A stretch of DNA of 64,000 nt. It comes from JBDSKH01 sp050245915 (GTDB taxonomy: Bacteria > Actinomycetota > Actinomycetes > Actinomycetales > Microbacteriaceae). Every line of letters begins with the position of its first letter. Position 1 is the first letter of the stretch. Below are positions 31,812 to 40,263 of the stretch, in pieces. The notes under the pieces were generated by a model that searched no databases, had not been told where the DNA came from, and saw only the letters and a list, made by a program, of their open reading frames with translations. The translations under genes and the position numbers were made by a program. The stretch lies in contig JBFWWZ010000005.1 in the NCBI GenBank assembly GCA_050245915.1, forward strand, positions 1 to 64,000, given 5' to 3'.

Positions 31812-33158
31812 TCAGAGCCCGAGCAGGGCTCCCAGCAGCCCGCCCGACGACGGCGCCGGTTGCGGTGCCGGGGGAGCGGGGACCGGGGCGGCCGGTGCCG
31901 GCGCCGGAGCGGGCGTGCTGGGGGCGGGTGCGGGCGGGGCGGCGGGCGCCGGTGCCGTGCTCGGCTTCGTCCCGAGCAGGCCGCCGAGCAGGCCGCCGCC
32001 GTTCGAGGGTGCCGGCGCGGGTGCGGGCGTGGTGCTGGGCGCCGGCGCGGGGGCCGGAGCGGAGGGCGCCGGGGCGGTGCGGGTGCGCACCAGCGACGCC
32101 GAGTCGAGCCGGATGTCGCCCGAGTTCAGCATCACCTCGATACGCAGAGCCGTGTGGCCGGACCTCGCGACGGAGAGCGGGACGCTGACCTTCATCCAGC
32201 CGCTGCTCACGCTGAAGGTGACGGTGGCGGCCTCGGCCGAGCCGCCGAGAGCGGTCAGCCGCAGCGAGCCGGAGACCTTGCTCGACCCGCCGGGCTTCAC
32301 CCAGATGGTCGCCGTGTACGCCTCGCCCGCCTGGGGTGCGACGTTCACGGTCTGCGACACGGTGCCGCCGACTGCCGTCAGGTCGTACCTGCCGCCGCGG
32401 GCGCCCGTCGTCGGGCCCTCGATCCCGGACCCACCGGTCCACCCCGACGAACTGCCCTCGAACGACGGGGACGCGAGGGCGATCGGGGTGCCCGCGGGGG
32501 CCGCGGGTTCCGCCGGGTAGCTGCCCGAGGCGGGCGGCGTGCTCGGGGCCGGCGTCGCCGTGGGCGCCGGGGTGGCGCCGGGTGTGGGTGTCGTCGTGGG
32601 TGCCGGCGCGGGAGCCGGTGTCGAGGTGCTCGACGGCTTCGCCGGCACCGCGGTGCCCGGATACTTGCCGAACACGACCGACCAGTAGCGCCGGCCGTCG
32701 GCCTCGTAGTACCCGATGCCGACCGAGGTGTAGTCGAACACCATGTTGGCGTAGTGGCTCTGCGACGCCTTCCAGGCCGCGACGACCTGGGTGTACGAGT
32801 ATCCGCTCGCCACGTTCTCGCCGGCCCGCTGCCATCCCGCCGGGATCTGGGACGAGTAGTTCGGGTTGTGGCTCATCTTGCCGTTCAGCCACTGCTGGTA
32901 CGCCCAGTCGGCCGCGACCTTGTCGAGTCGCGAGTCGCGGGCGTACCCGGTGGGGAGCCCGGCGTCGTAGCGGACCTGGTTCTGCGCTGCCCAGACGTAC
33001 TGGGTCATCTGGGCGACGCTCGCTCCGGCCGCGGGGGACGCGGTCGGAGCGGCGAAGGCGTTCTGCGGAACGAGCAGGGCTCCGGTCAGAACGGCGGCGA
33101 TCAGGGCGGTGATGATGACGTGGAGGCGCGCGCGTCTCCACGGACGATCGGGCGTCAT
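31812..33158 (-). CDS. Secreted CAP (SCP-like) domain protein with C-terminal GGLLGxLLG motifs
   Basis: A 448-residue exported protein. A signal peptide (RLHVIITALIAAVLTGALLV...AFA) is followed by a CAP domain (VWAAQNQVRYDAGLPTGYAR, SHNPNYSSQIPAGWQRAGEN, SHYANMVFDYTSVGIGYYEA) whose cavity residues H, E and H/N are mostly visible. Next come a Pro/Thr/Ala linker, a carbohydrate-binding-like beta domain (about 228-360) and a Pro/Ala-rich tail. The tail carries GGGLLGGLLG, and GGLLGALLG at the extreme C-terminus. CAP proteins are extracellular with varied roles. ATG 33158 gives the signal peptide; an upstream frame does not. The end motifs may be hydrophobic anchors; their role is unknown. Confidence 0.85.
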   Translation of the reverse strand: MTPDRPWRRARLHVIITALIAAVLTGALLVPQNAFAAPTASPAAGASVAQMTQYVWAAQNQVRYDAGLPTGYARDSRLDKVAADWAYQQWLNGKMSHNPNYSSQIPAGWQRAGENVASGYSYTQVVAAWKASQSHYANMVFDYTSVGIGYYEADGRRYWSVVFGKYPGTAVPAKPSSTSTPAPAPAPTTTPTPGATPAPTATPAPSTPPASGSYPAEPAAPAGTPIALASPSFEGSSSGWTGGSGIEGPTTGARGGRYDLTAVGGTVSQTVNVAPQAGEAYTATIWVKPGGSSKVSGSLRLTALGGSAEAATVTFSVSSGWMKVSVPLSVARSGHTALRIEVMLNSGDIRLDSASLVRTRTAPAPSAPAPAPAPSTTPAPAPAPSNGGGLLGGLLGTKPSTAPAPAAPPAPAPSTPAPAPAPAAPVPAPPAPQPAPSSGGLLGALLGL

Positions 33159-33333
33159 GGTGTTGGGACTCCAGGGGATATGCGGGTGGATACTGCGACC
33201 TGGCGAGTTCCCAACTCCTCGCTCCGTCGACGGTATCCGGGCGCGCACGCACGTCCCCAGTCCCCATCCTGGTGTTAGACGGGCCTGTTCATCGCCCGCC
33301 GGTCACCCGTCCCGCGAACGGGGTCCAATCCGA

Positions 33334-34524
33334 TCAGCCGAAGAGCTTCTGCAGCCGGCTGACGCCCTCCGCGAGGTCGTCGTCGCCGAGCGCGTAGCTG
33401 AAGCGCAGGTACCCGCTCGGGCCGAACGCCTCGCCCGGGACGGCCGCCACCTCGACCTGATCCAGGATGAGGTCGGCCAGTTCCAGCGAGGTGCGCGGCG
33501 TGACGCCGCCCCACTCGCGGCCGAGCAGACCGGTCACATCCGGGTAGACGTAGAACGCACCCTCCGGCAGCGGGCACACGACGCCGTCGATCTGCGACAG
33601 CCCGGATGCGATGGCGCGCCGCCTGCGGTCGAAGGCGTCGCGCATGGTCGCCACGGCATCCTGAGGCCCGGTGAGGGCGGCGATCGCGGCACGCTGCGAG
33701 ACGTTCGACACGTTCGAGCTCAGGTGCGACTGCAGGTTCGAGGCGGCTTTGATCGCGTCGGCCGGGCCGATCATCCACCCGACGCGCCAGCCGGTCATCG
33801 CGTAGGTCTTGGCGACGCCGTTGACCAGGATGGTGCGGTCGGCGAGCGCGGGGACGGCCTCGGTGATGCTGGCCGCACGCTGGCCGTCGTAGGTCAGGTT
33901 CTGGTAGATCTCGTCGGAGATCACCCACAGCCCGTTGGCCTCCGCCCACTCGGCGATCGCGGCGGTCTGCTCGGGGGATGCCACGGCGCCCGTCGGGTTC
34001 GACGGCGACACCCAGAGCAGCACCTTCGTCTTCGGGGTGCGCGCGGCCTCGAGCTGCTCGACGGTGACGAGGTAGTCCTGGTCGGCTCCCGCGAACACCT
34101 CGACCGGAACGCCGCCGGCGAGCTTGATCGCCTCCGGGTACGTGGTCCAGTACGGGGTGGGAAGCAGCACCTCGTCGCCCGGGTCGAGCAGTGTCGCGAA
34201 CGACTGGTAGACGGCCTGCTTTCCGCCGTTGGTGACGATCACCTGCGACGGGCTGACCTCGAGGGCGCTGTCGCGCAGGGTCTTCGCGGCGATCGCCTCG
34301 CGCAGCTCGGGCAGCCCGGCGGCCGGGGTGTAGCGGTGGTTCTTCGGGTCGCGCGCCGCGGCGACGGCGGCCTCGACGATGTGCTCGGGCGTCGGGAAGT
34401 CCGGCTCCCCCGCGGCGTAGCTGATCACCGGGCGGCCGTCCGCCTTCAGCTGCTTGGCCTTGGCATCCACTTTCAGCGTCGCCGACTCGGCGATCGCCCC
34501 GACACGCGTGCTGATTCGTCCCAC
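33334..34524 (-). CDS. aspC: Class I aminotransferase, probable aspartate aminotransferase
   Basis: A 396-residue PLP enzyme that interconverts aspartate/2-oxoglutarate and oxaloacetate/glutamate. Features are YAAGEPDFPTPEHIVEA, the PLP-contact VSPSNPTGAV, SDEIYQNLTYDG, and the Schiff-base lysine in VNGVAKTYAMTGWRVGW. It belongs to the I-gamma type (AspC of Thermus/Bacillus kind). Start GTG 34524 lies 6 bases after TAAGCT on the minus strand. Its location beside the tRNA-Trp/secE block is common in this bacterial group. Confidence 0.9.
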   Translation of the reverse strand: MGRISTRVGAIAESATLKVDAKAKQLKADGRPVISYAAGEPDFPTPEHIVEAAVAAARDPKNHRYTPAAGLPELREAIAAKTLRDSALEVSPSQVIVTNGGKQAVYQSFATLLDPGDEVLLPTPYWTTYPEAIKLAGGVPVEVFAGADQDYLVTVEQLEAARTPKTKVLLWVSPSNPTGAVASPEQTAAIAEWAEANGLWVISDEIYQNLTYDGQRAASITEAVPALADRTILVNGVAKTYAMTGWRVGWMIGPADAIKAASNLQSHLSSNVSNVSQRAAIAALTGPQDAVATMRDAFDRRRRAIASGLSQIDGVVCPLPEGAFYVYPDVTGLLGREWGGVTPRTSLELADLILDQVEVAAVPGEAFGPSGYLRFSYALGDDDLAEGVSRLQKLFG

Positions 34525-34542
34525 GACCCGAGCTTAACGAAC

Positions 34543-34586
34543 GAAGCCGGGACCGCCGAGGCTGAGGGGCTGGCGGTCCCGGCTTC
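34543..34586 (-). terminator. Intrinsic terminator after the LAxTG surface protein
   Basis: A perfect 15-bp stem, GAAGCCGGGACCGCC (34543-34557) with GGCGGTCCCGGCTTC (34572-34586), and a 14-base loop. It lies 12 bases past the stop of the minus-strand surface protein gene and separates it from the aminotransferase promoter. Confidence 0.8.
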
Positions 34587-34598
34587 TGAACTACCGGG

Positions 34599-36716
34599 TT
34601 ACTCGTCGGTGGGGGCCACCGCACGGTTCCGCAGGTAGTTCTCCCGCACCAGATAGGCACCCGCTGCCAGCAGTGCGAGGACCATCAGCACCAGCATCAT
34701 GATGTTGATGCCGGTCATGGCGAGCGCGCCGAGGGCGGTGATCCGACCGCCGCCCGTCGGTGTGGTCGTCTCGCCACCGACACCGCAGTCGCCCACACAC
34801 GGGTCCTCGACCCGCGTCACGTTCGGGCCCACAGAAGCCTGTGCGAGGTTCACTTCCGCGAGCCCGTCCGCCGTGACGGCCGTGCCCAGGATGCCGCCGA
34901 CACCGCCGACGCCGGAGCCCAGGCCGCCCAGCGCGGTCACCCGCAGCGCCGTCTGGGTGAAGGTGCCGTCGTTCAGCTCCTGGAGGTTCACCTTGATCGA
35001 CAGCACGTCGGTCAGTGCGCTGCCGACCGCGGCGTCGCCGTCCAGCAGGCCGTCGACCGCCGGCTCCACCAGACCGGTGTGCAGCGCGTCGGTCAACTCG
35101 CTGATCGCGCTGTCGTTGTCGAACAGGTTGTCGATCAGGACGTCGGCGATCCCGCCGGTGGCGGCATCCAGATCGAAGGTGTGGTTCACGATGCCGAGCA
35201 GCTTGATGACGGCGCTGGCATCGACGTCGCTGCCGGCGAGGAACTCCCCGACCGTTCCGGCGATGTCGATGTCGGCGCTCGTCTTCAGCGCGGGGAGTTC
35301 CGTCACCTGATCGGTGCACACCAGCTTCTCCACCGTCTGGTCGACGAGCTTCGTCACCGTCTTGTCGACGGTCTGAGTGATCCAGGTGACCGTGGAGCCG
35401 GTCCCGCCGAGCAGGCCGCCCAGCGAGCCGCCGACGAGGTTGCCGACGATCGGCACCCCGTTCAGCACGGGGACGCCGTTCACGACCTGGGCGACCACGC
35501 CATCCACGACGGGCACCTGGATGGTGACCCGCTCGATGACGTTCGTCGGCACCTGGATGATCTGCTGCACCGTCTCGCAGACCTGCTTCACGAGCGGGGA
35601 CTGCGCGACATCGAGGTCGACGTTGGCGTGCACGTTCACCGTTGCGGCGTTCAGCACATCCTTGACCCGGTTGACCACCTGGTCGGCGATCAGGGTCACC
35701 CGCCCGGTGATGCTCTGCAGCACGGCGTTGATGATCGGCGAGCTCAGCAGCTCCGTGCCGACCGGCAGATCGTTGAGGTCGCCGCCGTGGATCTTCGCCA
35801 GGTCGATCAGGATCTCGCCCGTCTCGAGGTCGAAGCTCACGCCGGATCCGCCGTACTGGGAGGCGAGCAGGTCCTCGACCTCCTGACGCAGATCACCCAT
35901 CTTGATCGTCGCCGACACCGAGGAGTCCGCGCCGAGCAGGCTGAGGCTCGGCGAGATCTTCTGCAGGAGGCCGTTCACCACGGCGAGCAGGTCGCCGTCC
36001 GAGCCGTCGAGGTTCGCGACGCGCGAGCTGATCGAATCCAGCGCCGTGTTGACCTTCTCGGTCAGGTCGGAGATCGCGGGGCTCTTCATGTGCAGCACCA
36101 GGCCGTCGAGGCGGTAGTCGCCGGAGGCGTCGGCGCCATCCGCCTGGGCCTGTGCACCGATCGCCGTGATCGTCAGCCCGAGGTCTTCGAGGTTGGAGGC
36201 GAACTGGCCGCCGAGGGCGCCGTTGAGGTCGACGTCGGCGTTGGCGCCCGGCATGGCGACGTCCTCGCCGATGCCGACGCCGCCGTCGTCGACGACCGCA
36301 CCGGTCGCGGCGAACGACTGCCCGTCGGCGCTCGCGCTGGCGAACTGCCCGAGGACGCCCGCCTGCGCGCCGTCCACGTTCACCTGGACCGGGTCGCCCG
36401 TGCCGACCTGGACGGTATTGAGAGCCTTGACGGCGAGCGGATCCTTGTCCGTCATCGTCGGGCCTTCGCCGTCGCTCCACGCCTCGGCCGGCTCGACCGA
36501 GGCGACGGTGTCGAGGTCGACTCCGGCGATCGCGCCGGAGAGGAACTGGGCCTGCGCCCAGGAGACGTGACCCTCGGGGCCTTCGGCCGCCATGGCGGGT
36601 GCGCTTCCGGCGATGGCGAATGCCCCGCCGAGAGCGAGTGCGGTGGTGGCCGCCGCCATCCGGCGACCGAATCCCGTGCCCCGAGCTGTCGTGCGCGGGT
36701 GCTTGTGTGTGAACAC
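34599..36716 (-). CDS. Choice-of-anchor G-type surface protein with LAxTG sorting signal
   Basis: A 705-residue exported protein. A long signal peptide (RRMAAATTALALGGAFAIAG) is followed by a beta-rich, Asp/Val-rich body of the kind called choice-of-anchor G. Near the C-terminus LAMTG (about residues 665-669) precedes a hydrophobic helix (MMLVLMVLALLAAGAYLV) and a basic tail (RNRAVAP), the layout of a class E sortase signal. It should be covalently attached to the cell wall. Start is GTG 36716. No sortase gene is in the window. The role is unknown; adhesion is possible. Confidence 0.83.
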   Translation of the reverse strand: MFTHKHPRTTARGTGFGRRMAAATTALALGGAFAIAGSAPAMAAEGPEGHVSWAQAQFLSGAIAGVDLDTVASVEPAEAWSDGEGPTMTDKDPLAVKALNTVQVGTGDPVQVNVDGAQAGVLGQFASASADGQSFAATGAVVDDGGVGIGEDVAMPGANADVDLNGALGGQFASNLEDLGLTITAIGAQAQADGADASGDYRLDGLVLHMKSPAISDLTEKVNTALDSISSRVANLDGSDGDLLAVVNGLLQKISPSLSLLGADSSVSATIKMGDLRQEVEDLLASQYGGSGVSFDLETGEILIDLAKIHGGDLNDLPVGTELLSSPIINAVLQSITGRVTLIADQVVNRVKDVLNAATVNVHANVDLDVAQSPLVKQVCETVQQIIQVPTNVIERVTIQVPVVDGVVAQVVNGVPVLNGVPIVGNLVGGSLGGLLGGTGSTVTWITQTVDKTVTKLVDQTVEKLVCTDQVTELPALKTSADIDIAGTVGEFLAGSDVDASAVIKLLGIVNHTFDLDAATGGIADVLIDNLFDNDSAISELTDALHTGLVEPAVDGLLDGDAAVGSALTDVLSIKVNLQELNDGTFTQTALRVTALGGLGSGVGGVGGILGTAVTADGLAEVNLAQASVGPNVTRVEDPCVGDCGVGGETTTPTGGGRITALGALAMTGINIMMLVLMVLALLAAGAYLVRENYLRNRAVAPTDE

Positions 36717-36867
36717 GACGATGCCTTCCTGATCCTGTTGAGCGGTCAGGAAGGCCTGCGAGCATCCCTGATCACTACTGGTTGTGTGGGAGCTGGTTAG
36801 TGCCCCTCACACCAAGAGACGGTCTACCCCGTCGGCTATGACGGCATCAGCCCGAGTGCGGGTGGCC

Positions 36868-36948
36868 CCACTTCGGGGGGCAAGGACCCCCGAAGTGGGA
36901 ACGCAGCGGGGGGCAAGGACCCCCGAAGCGGGAACGCAGCGGGGGGCA
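36868..36948. repeat. Tandem 33-base GC repeats with nested hairpins
   Basis: Two copies of a 33-base unit (36875-36907 and 36908-36940, differing by one base in GAAGTGGG/GAAGCGGG) and a partial third unit from 36941. Each unit contains GGGGG...CCCCC, and CCACTTCGGGGG (36868-36879) pairs with CCCCCGAAGTGG downstream. The rest of 36717-37045, about 330 bases, holds only the surface-protein promoter region and the tRNA promoter (TACACT, 36984-36989); no gene is convincing there. A 33-base period keeps an open frame, but the reading lacks any family pattern. Confidence 0.6.
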
Positions 36949-37045
36949 GCGAGGGCGCGGAGCGGGGGCCCGCATCCATGCCCTACACTCGAACAGGTGG
37001 CCGGAAACGGGATGCTTTCGCATGCCCGGAACCTGCCACAGCCTT

Positions 37046-37118
37046 AGGGCGGTGGCTCAATTGGTAGAGCAGCGGTCTCCAAAACCGCAGGTTGCAGGTT
37101 CGAGTCCTGTCCGCCCTG
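37046..37118 (+). tRNA. trpT: tRNA-Trp (anticodon CCA)
   Basis: A 73-base cloverleaf. The acceptor stem AGGGCGG pairs with CCGCCCT, the D arm is GGCTCAATTGGTAGAGC, the anticodon stem GCGGT/ACCGC frames CTCCAAA with anticodon CCA, and the T arm contains GGTTCGAGTCC. G is the discriminator base and CCA is not encoded. Its place directly before secE-nusG is conserved in many Actinobacteria. Confidence 0.96.
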
Positions 37119-37185
37119 CGCTTATCAGAAGCATGAGTCTCTGACATCCGTCGGAGATCAGAACAGCCGAAACGGTGGTGAGAGA

Positions 37186-37467
37186 GTGGCACGCAAGGTT
37201 GTCGACGAGCCGAGTGAGGACCTCGTCGCGAGTGCCAAGCGGGAGCGCGCTGAGCGCCGTGGCCCGTTCTCGCGTATCGCCCTCTTCATCCGCCAGGTGT
37301 TCACCGAGCTGAGGAAGGTCGTCACGCCCACGCGGCGTGAGCTGTTCAGCTACACGGGCGTGGTGCTGGTGTTCGTCATCATCATGATGGCCCTCGTGTA
37401 CGGCATGGACTACCTGTTCGGCTGGGGTGTGGCCTGGGTGTTCGGCGACGGGTCGTTCGCGCCCTGA
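37186..37467 (+). CDS. secE: Preprotein translocase subunit SecE
   Basis: A 93-residue protein of the Sec translocon in the inner membrane, clamping SecY. A charged N-terminal part precedes the family motif FIRQVFTELRKVVTPTRREL and one transmembrane helix (VVLVFVIIMMALVYGMDYLF). The start is GTG 37186 with a GGTGAGAGAG ribosome site. It lies between tRNA-Trp and nusG, as usual. Confidence 0.95.
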   Translation: MARKVVDEPSEDLVASAKRERAERRGPFSRIALFIRQVFTELRKVVTPTRRELFSYTGVVLVFVIIMMALVYGMDYLFGWGVAWVFGDGSFAP

Positions 37468-37511
37468 CGCGGACCGATCCCCGAAAGCACCTCCGAAGAG
37501 ACGAAAGAAGC

Positions 37512-38465
37512 ATGAGCGAACAAGAGCGCCGCGACATCGACCTCGCGACCGCGGCAGAGCAGTCCTCCGAAGAGGATGAGGCCCAGGAGGGCAACATCCT
37601 CGAGAACGAGGTCGCCTCCGTCGGCAACGCCGAGAGCCGCGCGATCCACGTGATCCCCGAGGACGAGACCGACGTCGAGGCCGGCCTGACCGAGCTGCTC
37701 GACGCCCTCGATGCCGCACAGGACCCGGAGGCCGACGCGATCGTCGACGACGCCCTCGACATCGATTCCGCCGACGAGGCGGAGGCCGCCGCGGAGGCGA
37801 CCGAGGACGAGGAGACCGTCGACGGCGAGGAGTCCGAGCCCGACGTCGACCCGTACGAGGACTTCCGCAACGAGCTGAAGGCGAAGTTCGGCAAGTGGTA
37901 CGTCATCCACTCGTACGCCGGATTCGAGAAGCGCGTGAAGCAGAACATCGAGTCCCGGCGCACGTCGATGGCGATGGAGGACTACGTCTTCGAGGTCCAG
38001 GTGCCGATGGAGGACGTGGTCGAGATCAAGAACGGCCAGCGCAAGCTGGTGAACCGCGTGCGCATCCCCGGCTACGTGCTGGTGCGCATGGACCTCAACG
38101 AGGACAGCTGGTCGGTCGTGCGCCACACACCCGGCGTCACCGGGTTCGTCGGCAACTCGCACAACCCGACGCCGCTGCGTTTCGAAGAGGCCTTCAACAT
38201 GCTGAAGAGCCTCGTGCAGGTCGTGGAGGCCCCGGCGAAGGCCGGTGCCGGCGCGAAGGGCGGCAAGGCCGCGGCGCGCGTCATCCCCGCCGAGATCGAC
38301 TTCGAGGTCGGCGAGACCATCACGATCAAAGAGGGCTCGTTCGCGGGTCTTCCCGGAACCATCAGCGAGATCAAGCCGGAGAGCGGCAAGCTCACCGTGC
38401 TCGTCTCGCTGTTCGAGCGCGAGACCCCGGTCGAGCTCTCATTCGACCAGGTGACGAAGCTCTAG
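37512..38465 (+). CDS. nusG: Transcription termination/antitermination protein NusG
   Basis: A 317-residue elongation factor that binds RNA polymerase. The first 115 or so residues are a strongly acidic extension typical of actinobacterial NusG. The NGN domain follows (KFGKWYVIHSYAGFEKRVKQ, GYVLVRMDLNEDSWSVVRHT, PGVTGFVG), then a C-terminal KOW domain (ETITIKEGSFAGLPGTISEI). A short Ala/Lys-rich linker (GAGAKGGKAAARV) joins them. A ribosome site precedes ATG 37512, 44 bases after secE. Confidence 0.95.
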   Translation: MSEQERRDIDLATAAEQSSEEDEAQEGNILENEVASVGNAESRAIHVIPEDETDVEAGLTELLDALDAAQDPEADAIVDDALDIDSADEAEAAAEATEDEETVDGEESEPDVDPYEDFRNELKAKFGKWYVIHSYAGFEKRVKQNIESRRTSMAMEDYVFEVQVPMEDVVEIKNGQRKLVNRVRIPGYVLVRMDLNEDSWSVVRHTPGVTGFVGNSHNPTPLRFEEAFNMLKSLVQVVEAPAKAGAGAKGGKAAARVIPAEIDFEVGETITIKEGSFAGLPGTISEIKPESGKLTVLVSLFERETPVELSFDQVTKL

Positions 38466-38471
38466 TAAACT
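38442..38471 (+). promoter_or_regulatory. Probable rplKA promoter inside the end of nusG
   Basis: TTCGAC (38442-38447), 18 bases, then TAAACT (38466-38471). It would start transcription in the 90-base nusG-rplK gap, which contains potential stems around CCAGG..CCTGG (38493-38506) and GCGTGTGTGATCACGC (38519-38534), as expected of a ribosomal-protein leader. Confidence 0.5.
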
Positions 38472-38555
38472 CATCCGGTTACCCCACCACTGCCAGGGTC
38501 CGCCTGGTTCGTGGAAGCGCGTGTGTGATCACGCTCGAAAAGTAAGGAGTGCCTC

Positions 38556-38987
38556 ATGGCGCCCAAGAAGAAGGTGACGGGGCTGATCAAGCTCCAGATC
38601 CAGGCCGGTCAGGCCAACCCCGCTCCGCCGATCGGTCCGGCTCTCGGTCAGCACGGCGTGAACATCATGGAGTTCTGCAAGGCCTACAACGCGGCCACCG
38701 AGAACCAGCGCGGCAACGTGATCCCCGTGGAGATCACCGTCTACGAGGACCGTTCGTTCACGTTCATCCTCAAGACCCCGCCGGCCGCCGAGCTCATCAA
38801 GAAGGCCGCCGGCGTGCAGAAGGGGTCGGCGACCCCGCACACGGTCAAGGTCGCGAAGCTCACCCGCGACCAGGTGCGCGCAATCGCCGAGCAGAAGCAG
38901 GTCGACCTCAACGCGAACGACGTCGAGGCGGCCATGAAGATCATCGCGGGCACCGCCCGGTCGATGGGGATCACGGTGGAGGCGTAA
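38556..38987 (+). CDS. rplK: 50S ribosomal protein L11
   Basis: A 143-residue ribosomal protein. VTGLIKLQIQAGQANPAPPI, then GPALGQHGVNIMEFCKAYN, is the L11 signature. The C-terminal RNA-binding half carries KVAKLTRDQVRAIAEQK and GTARSMGITV. It organises the GTPase-associated region of 23S rRNA with the L10/L12 stalk. AAGGAG precedes the ATG; rplA follows two bases after the stop. Confidence 0.97.
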   Translation: MAPKKKVTGLIKLQIQAGQANPAPPIGPALGQHGVNIMEFCKAYNAATENQRGNVIPVEITVYEDRSFTFILKTPPAAELIKKAAGVQKGSATPHTVKVAKLTRDQVRAIAEQKQVDLNANDVEAAMKIIAGTARSMGITVEA

Positions 38988-38989
38988 TC

Positions 38990-39679
38990 ATGGCTCAGAA
39001 GTCCAAGGCCTACCGCGCCGCAGCCGCCCTGCTCGAAGAGGGCAGGTTCTATGCCCCGACGGAGGCCGTCGAGCTGGTCAAGAAGACCGGTTCCCAGAAG
39101 TTCGACTCGACCGTCGAGGTCGCGCTGAAGCTCGGGGTCGACCCGCGCAAGGCCGACCAGATGGTCCGCAGCACGGTCATCCTGCCGCACGGCACAGGTA
39201 AGACCGCGCGCGTCATCGTGTTCGCCACGGGTCCCGCGGCCGAGGCGGCTCTGGCCGCCGGTGCCGACGAGGTCGGCGGCGCCGAGCTGATCGAGAAGGT
39301 GGCCGGCGGTTACCTCGAGTTCGACGCGGCCGTCTCCACCCCCGAGCTCATGGGCCAGGTCGGCCGGCTCGGCAAGGTGCTCGGTCCGCGCAACCTGATG
39401 CCGAACCCGAAGACCGGCACCGTGACGCCCGACCCGGCGAAGGCCGTGTCTGACATCAAGGGCGGAAAGATCGAGTTCCGCGTCGACAAGCACGCGAACG
39501 TGCACTTCGTGATCGGCAAGGCGGGCTTCACCGCCCAGCAGCTGGACGAGAACTTCCGCGCCGCCCTCGACGAGGTGCAGCGTGCGAAGCCGTCGTCGTC
39601 GAAGGGCCGCTACATCCAGAAGGGGTCGCTCTCGACCACCTTCGGCCCGGGTGTGCCGCTCGACGTCACCGCGCTCTAA
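38990..39679 (+). CDS. rplA: 50S ribosomal protein L1
   Basis: A 229-residue ribosomal protein of the L1 stalk. Family motifs are FDSTVEVALKLGVDPRKADQ, RSTVILPHGTGK, LGKVLGPRNLMPNPKTGTV and IEFRVDKHANVHFVIGKAGF. In many bacteria L1 represses its own rplKA message. ATG 38990 follows GGAGG. The frame is open upstream into rplK, but the start is fixed by family length. A stem at 39692-39725 follows. Confidence 0.97.
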   Translation: MAQKSKAYRAAAALLEEGRFYAPTEAVELVKKTGSQKFDSTVEVALKLGVDPRKADQMVRSTVILPHGTGKTARVIVFATGPAAEAALAAGADEVGGAELIEKVAGGYLEFDAAVSTPELMGQVGRLGKVLGPRNLMPNPKTGTVTPDPAKAVSDIKGGKIEFRVDKHANVHFVIGKAGFTAQQLDENFRAALDEVQRAKPSSSKGRYIQKGSLSTTFGPGVPLDVTAL

Positions 39680-39689
39680 GCAGCGAACC

Positions 39690-40244
39690 ATGGAAAGGGA
39701 CTCGTCCTCGGGCGGGTCCCTTTCCGTTCGCCGCGCCACCGCATCCGATGCCGGCGAGCTCGCGCGCGTGGCGGCGATCACGTTCCCTCTCGCCTGCCCG
39801 CCCTCGACGACGGAGCAGGCGAAAGCCGACTTCATCGCGACGGTGCTGTCGCCCGCCGCGTTCGCCGGCTACCTCGCAAGCCCCGGCCACATCCTGCTGC
39901 TGGCCTCGGTCGACGGTGAGTCCGCGGGGTACACGATGCTGATCACCGGCGAGCCGCACGACCCGGATGTCGCGGCCGCACTGCGTCGGCATCCGACGAT
40001 CGAGCTGAGCAAGGTCTACGTGATGCCCGAGCATCACGGCGGCCTCGTCGCGCGAGCACTGATGGATGCCAGCGTCGCCGCCGCGCGCGAGACCGGCGCC
40101 GCGGGCATGTGGCTGGGCGTCAACAACGAGAACGTGCGGGCGAACCGGTTCTATGAGAAGTGCGGGTTCGAGATCGTCGGCACGAAGAAGTTCCGGCTCG
40201 GCGATGTCGACGAGGAGGACTTCGTGCGGGAGCGCGCGCTCTAG
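39690..40244 (+). CDS. GNAT family N-acetyltransferase
   Basis: A 184-residue acetyltransferase with GNAT motif A as VYVMPEHHGGLVARALMDAS and motif B as GVNNENVRANRFYEKCGFEI. The N-terminal VRRATASDAGELARVAAITF is usual for RimI-like members. It transfers acetyl groups from acetyl-CoA to an unknown amine. ATG 39690 is the only start that keeps the conserved N-terminus. It lies 10 bases past rplA and its first codons form one arm of a 10-bp hairpin (39692-39725) that looks like the rplKA terminator, so expression may be by readthrough. Confidence 0.85.
   Translation: MERDSSSGGSLSVRRATASDAGELARVAAITFPLACPPSTTEQAKADFIATVLSPAAFAGYLASPGHILLLASVDGESAGYTMLITGEPHDPDVAAALRRHPTIELSKVYVMPEHHGGLVARALMDASVAAARETGAAGMWLGVNNENVRANRFYEKCGFEIVGTKKFRLGDVDEEDFVRERAL
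39692..39725 (+). terminator. rplKA terminator-like hairpin overlapping the GNAT start
   Basis: GGAAAGGGAC (39692-39701) pairs perfectly with GTCCCTTTCC (39716-39725) across 14 bases. It starts 13 bases after the rplA stop and would be a weak intrinsic terminator (few Ts). Because it begins inside the GNAT start codon region, folding would also hide that start. Confidence 0.6.
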
Positions 40245-40263
40245 CGACTGGGGATTCCCAACG

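Noticed and set aside
36875..36948. Tandem repeats considered as a CRISPR array
   Set aside because: The units are directly adjacent, with no unique spacers, and there are no cas genes in the window.
36784..37047. An 87-codon frame through the tandem repeats before tRNA-Trp
   Set aside because: Its content is just the translated repeat (RTPEVGTQRGA and again), with no ribosome site, and it runs into the tRNA.
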